A program made the translations under genes and the position numbers. Shown piece by piece: positions 5,707 to 9,792 of a stretch of 9,792 nt of DNA. The stretch is from Collinsella sp. (GTDB taxonomy: Bacteria; Actinomycetota; Coriobacteriia; Coriobacteriales; Coriobacteriaceae): positions 1 to 9,792 of the forward strand of contig JAUMNV010000170.1 in assembly GCA_031295725.1 (NCBI GenBank). Reading direction: 5' to 3'. How positions within the stretch are numbered: the stretch's first letter is position 1; the number at the start of each line of letters is the position of its first letter. The notes beneath the pieces were generated by a model. That model saw nothing but the letters and a program-made list of their open reading frames with translations. It was not told the origin of the DNA and searched no databases.

Positions 5707-8031
5707 ATGGCGAAGGGGATTGGCTATTACGAGCATGATATCAAGGTTAGGTTTACCGAAGAACGGATAAACAAATCATCAAATTGGCAGTGGCTAATTG
5801 AATGCACTGAAGAACGCTTCTCTGCACCCAAAGAAATCACTTCAGTAAATGAATTTATAGGCGTATTGGCATCGCTTCATGAACCCTTTGCTTTTCTTGC
5901 TACCGTCGTCGATTTGGTTGGCGATTTCAAACCAGATATTTCATCAATGTGGTTGGTAAAGTTGTACGATTGCGTCCTCCTCAGAAGTGGAATGACCAAG
6001 CCAGAAGATTTTGATGAACATGTTGGGTTTTTCGGCATGCTTGGCGTAGCGTCCTATGCAACTTTCCTTTTCAATAAATTGACTGGCAGAAATGCCCTTA
6101 TTGATACCCGTCCCATTTTTTATTCAAATCTCCACCAGCTGTATGACCTTACTGCGCTAAACGATGAATGGTCAAAACTTGAATACTTAACCGGGAGAAT
6201 CAATTTATCGGGAATTGAACTAGTTGCCGAAACGCTTCGGCGCAATCTTAAGTGCGTCGATGTACCAATCAAATGCGATAGCGTTATTAAACTGATGGAT
6301 GACAACTTTGATGCTTATTTCCTCAGTTTTAAAGACGTTGATCGGGAGCTATTTCAAACATGGCAGGAGGCTCTTCTTTGCGATGCTTTTAGGAGTTCTT
6401 ACCAAAATGGAAAACTGACTCCATTGATTGGCCTTGGTGAAGGTGAAGAATCGTCATATAGCTCTGTATGGACAGAAGGCATGTTCCTAAAAGCAAAGGA
6501 TATCTTTGAAGATGATCGTGCGATATGCTTACTTGAGTCTATAGAATTTGCGAAATGGAATAAGATTCCTTCGACCCGTAGCCAAAGCATTTTAGTCGAA
6601 CTAGCCACAAACAACGCCAAGCGAATAGTAGAAAATAGCGAACCGTTGTACCGTCTTCAGTGCACAGCAATTGATCTTGTCACTCAGCTAAAGAGGGAAT
6701 CGATATTTTGCAAAGAGGCTCAGACAGCTTATTTCCGAAGCATGAATGAGCTTCTAAAAGGCCGCACCGATTACAACGATCTTCGCTATATGTCGGAACA
6801 TTCAATTCCGATGACAAAGGAGCAAAAACGTCTATTTAAAACGAAATGCCAAGCTTTCTTTGCCGAAAACTTAAAGAAAGTCAATACTACACACGATCTG
6901 ATAGCCCTATTTGAAAACCCTCTAAGCGCTAAGTACTGCAATCAGCAGGATGCGGCGTACGCACTCGACTTATTCTATAAGCACACAGGGCATAGCGATG
7001 TTGAAACTGCTGAGCTGTTCTATTCTGCAATGATGTTTTTATTAGATGTTATGAGCAACCCTAGAGTGAATAACAATTGGGTTAAGAAAGTAATTATTGC
7101 TCTTAGACATGCTTGGCAAGATAAATACTACAGTCAAGTTGTATCAGGAATGCATTGTTTTACGCGAGAATTCTCCATTCCGAACACGAAAATCAAAATG
7201 CTAAATAAGCAGTTCCTAGAATCGCCCCACGGATTTGCACAATCTTTATTGCAGCTTTCCGATGATTCAATTTCATCCAGCTTAGAGGACATGTCTAAGA
7301 AGTTAATTGTTTACCTTTTTGGCAAGACAACAGTCAGTGAATTCTATCCCAATCACGTTCACGTAATAATAGAAGATGATGCGCGCTCGATCGATAAAAT
7401 GATTGCAGATGAAGTCGAACGGGTTTACAAGGAGCGTTCTTATCGCTTCATCAATCATCTTAGTGAGCAAGTTATGCTTGACGGTTTCTTTGAAAAGCTA
7501 AACAAGAATATCCAGTTGGTTTGCAGCATGGTCGTCATAGAGCCCGTTTATGACAAGGTGGTTACACTTGCTCCAAGTCAATACGAGCTTTTGCCCAATC
7601 CTGGCAACAGGCCGACCCTCGGTCATCTTACGCAGCTATTTCCTATTCTTGAAAATACTATTAGAAACATAGGAGAGATGTTTTCCATTGTTCCCTTCCA
7701 AGCAAATAGGGATTCCTTTTACAAGCTTAGGGAAGTATCAGGCGTCTTGGCTGACCTCATTGGAAGCGTTCGTGAACTTACGGGAACTATCCAAGGATGC
7801 GGAGAGTTCCTATTTGTCTACTTAGTTATGTACTCTTCTAACGGATATAACATCAGAAACGATTGCATCCATGGTCGTCAATACCAAGGTTCCGCAGATG
7901 TCGCTTTCGCCTACAGACTTACCGTGATCTGCACCTATATGGTGTTAAAAAGGCTGCAGGGGCTTGAAGCAATTGTAGAGAATGAGGTTAACAGCGAGGA
8001 CCATGAGGAGATCGTATGTCACGGTCGATGA
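5707..8031 (+). CDS. large protein with C-terminal HEPN/DUF4209-like domain, candidate RNase
   Basis: Encodes 774 residues from the ATG at 5707. No signal peptide or convincing membrane helix is seen, so it should be cytoplasmic. Residues 1 to about 600 are predominantly helical and match no family I can name. The C-terminus follows the DUF4209/HEPN pattern: LFPILENTIRNIGEMF at 644-659, then ~50 residues on, EFLFVYLVMYSSNGYNIRND with the motif R717-N718-DCI-H722-G, a perfect RNxxxH. In HEPN domains this motif forms the metal-independent RNase active site, often in dimers, in toxins, abortive-infection proteins and RNA-processing factors. Both catalytic residues are present, so RNase activity is a fair inference but is not shown; some HEPN proteins are non-catalytic. 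No partner antitoxin (for example a MNT nucleotidyltransferase) is adjacent. The coding DNA is much AT-richer than the host genes around the island, suggesting horizontal gain. Certainty is high for the gene, moderate for the HEPN call, low for role. Confidence 0.8.
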   Translation: MAKGIGYYEHDIKVRFTEERINKSSNWQWLIECTEERFSAPKEITSVNEFIGVLASLHEPFAFLATVVDLVGDFKPDISSMWLVKLYDCVLLRSGMTKPEDFDEHVGFFGMLGVASYATFLFNKLTGRNALIDTRPIFYSNLHQLYDLTALNDEWSKLEYLTGRINLSGIELVAETLRRNLKCVDVPIKCDSVIKLMDDNFDAYFLSFKDVDRELFQTWQEALLCDAFRSSYQNGKLTPLIGLGEGEESSYSSVWTEGMFLKAKDIFEDDRAICLLESIEFAKWNKIPSTRSQSILVELATNNAKRIVENSEPLYRLQCTAIDLVTQLKRESIFCKEAQTAYFRSMNELLKGRTDYNDLRYMSEHSIPMTKEQKRLFKTKCQAFFAENLKKVNTTHDLIALFENPLSAKYCNQQDAAYALDLFYKHTGHSDVETAELFYSAMMFLLDVMSNPRVNNNWVKKVIIALRHAWQDKYYSQVVSGMHCFTREFSIPNTKIKMLNKQFLESPHGFAQSLLQLSDDSISSSLEDMSKKLIVYLFGKTTVSEFYPNHVHVIIEDDARSIDKMIADEVERVYKERSYRFINHLSEQVMLDGFFEKLNKNIQLVCSMVVIEPVYDKVVTLAPSQYELLPNPGNRPTLGHLTQLFPILENTIRNIGEMFSIVPFQANRDSFYKLREVSGVLADLIGSVRELTGTIQGCGEFLFVYLVMYSSNGYNIRNDCIHGRQYQGSADVAFAYRLTVICTYMVLKRLQGLEAIVENEVNSEDHEEIVCHGR

Positions 8032-8037
8032 TTTTTT
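8010..8037 (+). terminator. possible weak terminator overlapping the HEPN gene end
   Basis: GATCGT (8010-8015) and ACGGTC (8021-8026) form a 6-bp stem with one wobble pair, followed after 5 bases by a run of six T (8032-8037). The stem lies inside the last codons. It is short and slightly separated from the T-run, so the call is tentative. Confidence 0.3.
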
Positions 8038-8372
8038 GAATTGACAGCTTTTAATGCAATACATTCTTCTCTCAAAAAACTCAAGAACTGTCTGAGGATT
8101 CCGATTACTTTTGAACGGTAATTACCCCCCCCCGAGAGTGAAGATTAATGCGGCCGTATGATGTTACGAGGTGGATTATGGGCCTTACTGGCAGCTGACC
8201 TATATTGAAGACCCCTCCTTTCACCGATTGGCAAAACGATTTACACCTAATTATTGGCACTTCTCTGGGGCATTTTCTTTGTTTCTGCATTGATCTCGCT
8301 AAACTAATAACTGCTGCTACCAGGGCATTTTCTGGTGCACATTCTATTGGCTCTGCGAAGATCGGAGCGGGT
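8032..8372. other. 341-base non-coding stretch with a nine-C homopolymer
   Basis: No gene is supported. It contains a run of nine C at 8125-8133, about 240 bases before the surface-protein start, and a repeated GGGCATTTTCT (8269-8279 and 8323-8333). An in-frame extension of the following gene from a TTG at 8205 is open, but it lacks a ribosome binding site and would bury the signal peptide. The stretch changes from the AT-rich island to the GC-rich host part near 8360. Confidence 0.5.
8364..8367 (+). promoter_or_regulatory. ribosome binding site deciding the surface-protein start
   Basis: GGAG sits 5 bases before the ATG at 8373, inside the context ATCGGAGCGGGT. This start leads directly into a signal peptide, unlike the longer in-frame TTG start. 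Confidence 0.65.
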
Positions 8373-9515
8373 ATGTTTGCTGCCGAGTCCTACACCAGCC
8401 GTCATTACATTGCGATTATTGCCATGGCCTGCATATGCGTTTTGCTGGGCGGGCCTTCTTATGCCGCGGGCGCGGAGAGCCTCATCATCGCGGGCGCGAC
8501 GTACTACGAGCCGGGCGTGTCCGGCCCCGGCTGGGCCTGGACCGATGCCGACCACCTGGAGCTTAACGGCTTTTCTGGCGAGGCCATCGGCGCTGATGGC
8601 GACCTGGTGGTGACCCTGACCGGACAAAACTCCGTGACGGAGTCGCATGCGCCCGATGCGGACATCACGCTGTGCGGCATGGAGGTGTGGGGCAACCTGA
8701 CGCTTCGCGGCACCGGGACCCTGACGGCGACGGGCTCGCAGTGCGGTATCCACGTGTCACAGGCGCTCGTGGTGGACGGCTGCACCGTCGACGCGCGGGC
8801 GGACGGGGCCGATATTTCCGACGAGGCGGTCGCGGGCGTGATCGCAGGCGACATGGCCGTGCGCGGCGGCGGACGCGTCGTTGCCTCGGGCGCCGGGTCC
8901 GGGGCGGGCGTGAGCGCTTACGGTGTGTATCTGCAGGACGCAGGTCTTGGCGAGGGTGCGGCCGGCTGCCGGCTTTCCGTCGACGCCTCGTGGCTCGATG
9001 CGACCGGCGCCGACGGCGGCGTTGCGTGCGCGGGCGGGTCGCTTGTGTCCGCGCGGTTTGTGGCGCCTGCGGGCGGGGCCTTTGGCGCCGGCGGCGTGGT
9101 GGATGCCTCCGGGGCCATGGCTCCGCATGTGGTGATTGAGCCCGAGGGCGCGACGGCGCCGGCGGGGGAGACCGACGGGCGCGAGGTGCCCGGTGGCGCG
9201 GGCGAGGCGGCTGGTGGCGCCGGTCCTGCCGGTGGGCAGCCCGGTGCCGGGTCCGCGACGGATCCCGCCCTGAAGCCCGCGACTGCGACGCCCAAGACGA
9301 TCACGACAACCAAAACGACAGTAAACAGGACCACGGTGTCCACGCCATCCAAGGCCAAGGCTGCCGGCGCCGCCACCGCCACGCTCCCCAAGACCGCCGA
9401 CAGCAACTGGATCGCCGCCTCATTAGCGCTATTCCTGCTAGGAGCAGCGCTTATAGCTGCCGCGCACCGCTGCTCGGTATCGCATGCATCGTCATGGCGG
9501 TTGTTCCCGCTTTGA
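8373..9515 (+). CDS. secreted Gly/Ala-rich surface protein with LPKTA sorting-type C-terminus
   Basis: Encodes 380 residues. The signal peptide spans roughly residues 1-32 (positive His/Arg near 10, hydrophobic IAIIAMACICVLLGG, then PSYAAGAE). Residues ~35-250 are a repetitive beta-rich region: LNGFSGEAIGADGDLVVTL, then ITLCGMEVWGNLTLRGTG, then further Gly-spaced turns. They resemble beta-helix-like or Cthe_2159-type carbohydrate-binding surface domains; this resemblance is my inference. Residues 258-300 are Gly/Ala/Pro-rich and 301-335 Thr/Lys-rich, typical of a wall-spanning linker. LPKTA at 338-342 is followed by the hydrophobic helix WIAASLALFLLGAALIAAA (346-364), as in a sortase substrate; the final A instead of G is unusual, as in class D-type LPNTA signals. 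The tail HRCSVSHASSWRLFPL has few positive charges for such a signal, so the 3' end may be altered. It is probably anchored to the cell wall. It is strongly GC-rich and lies outside the AT-rich island. Confidence 0.82.
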   Translation: MFAAESYTSRHYIAIIAMACICVLLGGPSYAAGAESLIIAGATYYEPGVSGPGWAWTDADHLELNGFSGEAIGADGDLVVTLTGQNSVTESHAPDADITLCGMEVWGNLTLRGTGTLTATGSQCGIHVSQALVVDGCTVDARADGADISDEAVAGVIAGDMAVRGGGRVVASGAGSGAGVSAYGVYLQDAGLGEGAAGCRLSVDASWLDATGADGGVACAGGSLVSARFVAPAGGAFGAGGVVDASGAMAPHVVIEPEGATAPAGETDGREVPGGAGEAAGGAGPAGGQPGAGSATDPALKPATATPKTITTTKTTVNRTTVSTPSKAKAAGAATATLPKTADSNWIAASLALFLLGAALIAAAHRCSVSHASSWRLFPL

Positions 9516-9558
9516 GCTACGCAGGCAACCGATTAAAAGCGAGTTTTATGTTTCCCAA

Positions 9559-9596
9559 AGTAGGGGCGCACCGGCTAACGCCGGCGCGCCCCTACT
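9559..9596 (+). terminator. strong hairpin after the surface-protein gene, probable terminator
   Basis: AGTAGGGGCGC (9559-9569) pairs with GCGCCCCTACT (9586-9596), and CCGGC (9571-9575) with GCCGG (9580-9584), leaving a TAAC loop and one A-C mismatch. It starts 43 bases after the TGA. The T-run (TTTTTATT) follows only about 12 bases later, after a small ACTG/CAGT stem, so it may be a terminator with a displaced T-run. Confidence 0.6.
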
Positions 9597-9601
9597 ACTG
9601 A

Positions 9602-9792
9602 ACGGACAGTTTTTATTACTAAGGATACGGCAGCAATCCGTACATTCCGCACACTGATATTTTCTGTATTGAAGACGTCGATGATGCACCCGTATACCAT
9701 TGACGTCGACACCATCAGATGCGGACCGCGCGGTGACCCCACATTCCGCTGGCGCCCATGGGGCTGCCCTCGTTTCCTGACATGTCCCGCGC
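9602..9792. other. no gene recognised
   Basis: This last stretch begins AT-rich and becomes GC-rich toward the end. Short frames are open on both strands, but none has a ribosome binding site with a recognisable product. It may be the leader of a gene outside the window, or old element debris. Confidence 0.4.

Noticed and set aside
8105..8290. Minus-strand 61-codon frame before the surface-protein gene
   Set aside because: No ribosome binding site, no family resemblance, and it spans the poly-C run.
8205..8372. In-frame upstream extension of the surface-protein gene from a TTG, with two extra hydrophobic stretches
   Set aside because: No ribosome binding site precedes the TTG. The ATG at 8373 has GGAG at 5 bases and begins a normal signal peptide.
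8757..9406. Long minus-strand open frames opposite the surface-protein gene
   Set aside because: They are expected from high-GC codon bias, have Pro/Ala/Arg-rich composition, no ribosome binding sites, and the plus strand has a clear secreted-protein architecture.
9546..9792. Minus-strand open frame containing a Cys-rich YRKYQCAECTDC segment, reminiscent of IS1182-type transposase zinc motifs
   Set aside because: The frame runs through the strong terminator-like hairpin, has no start, and only this one segment looks protein-like. It could be IS debris entering from the right but is not strong enough to call.
1..9792. CRISPR arrays, tRNA, rRNA and prophage att-type direct repeats flanking the island
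   Set aside because: No spaced repeat array or cloverleaf pattern was seen, and I found no long direct repeat pair near 2300 and 8100. A computed repeat search could still find a short att pair.

Overview
The window looks like a chromosomal segment of a GC-rich, gut-type Actinomycetota, most likely a Coriobacteriia such as Collinsella. This is inferred from the sequence alone, with no database search. The clues are a rhamnose-biosynthesis gene end of actinobacterial type, a secreted transglutaminase-like protein with InlB/Listeria-Bacteroides-type C-terminal modules, an LPxT-type wall-anchored protein, and IS1595- and IS21-type transposase remnants.

Layout. (1) Bases 1-137 are the 3' end of an rmlD-like dTDP-4-dehydrorhamnose reductase, closed by a strong intrinsic terminator. 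(2) Bases 423-2195 (minus) encode a secreted protein with a transglutaminase-like Cys-His-Asp core. Its last ~110 residues lie on a markedly more GC-rich block that begins and ends at an 18-bp direct repeat. (3) Bases ~2400-8035 form a visibly AT-richer island on the plus strand with three orphan genes: a DUF2971-like protein (2439-3266), a small single-pass membrane protein (3813-4454) and a 774-residue protein ending in a HEPN/DUF4209-like domain with a perfect RNxxxH motif (5707-8031). Between them lie two dead mobile elements: an istB C-terminal fragment (3531-3717) and an almost whole but heavily mutated IS1595-like element with recognisable terminal inverted repeats (4489-5501). (4) Bases 8373-9515 return to high GC and encode a secreted, Gly/Ala-rich protein with an LPKTA sorting-type C-terminus. 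The last ~190 bases hold no convincing gene.

How it fits together. The flanking GC-rich genes all concern the cell surface (rhamnose sugar nucleotide, secreted transglutaminase-like protein, anchored protein). The AT-rich island has the look of horizontally acquired accessory DNA. Its three genes have separate ribosome binding sites, are separated by IS debris and do not form a tight operon, so a shared function cannot be claimed. The best candidate for a novel system is the HEPN-ending protein, which fits a stress- or phage-responsive RNase but carries a long N-terminal region I do not recognise. No CRISPR array, tRNA or rRNA was seen.
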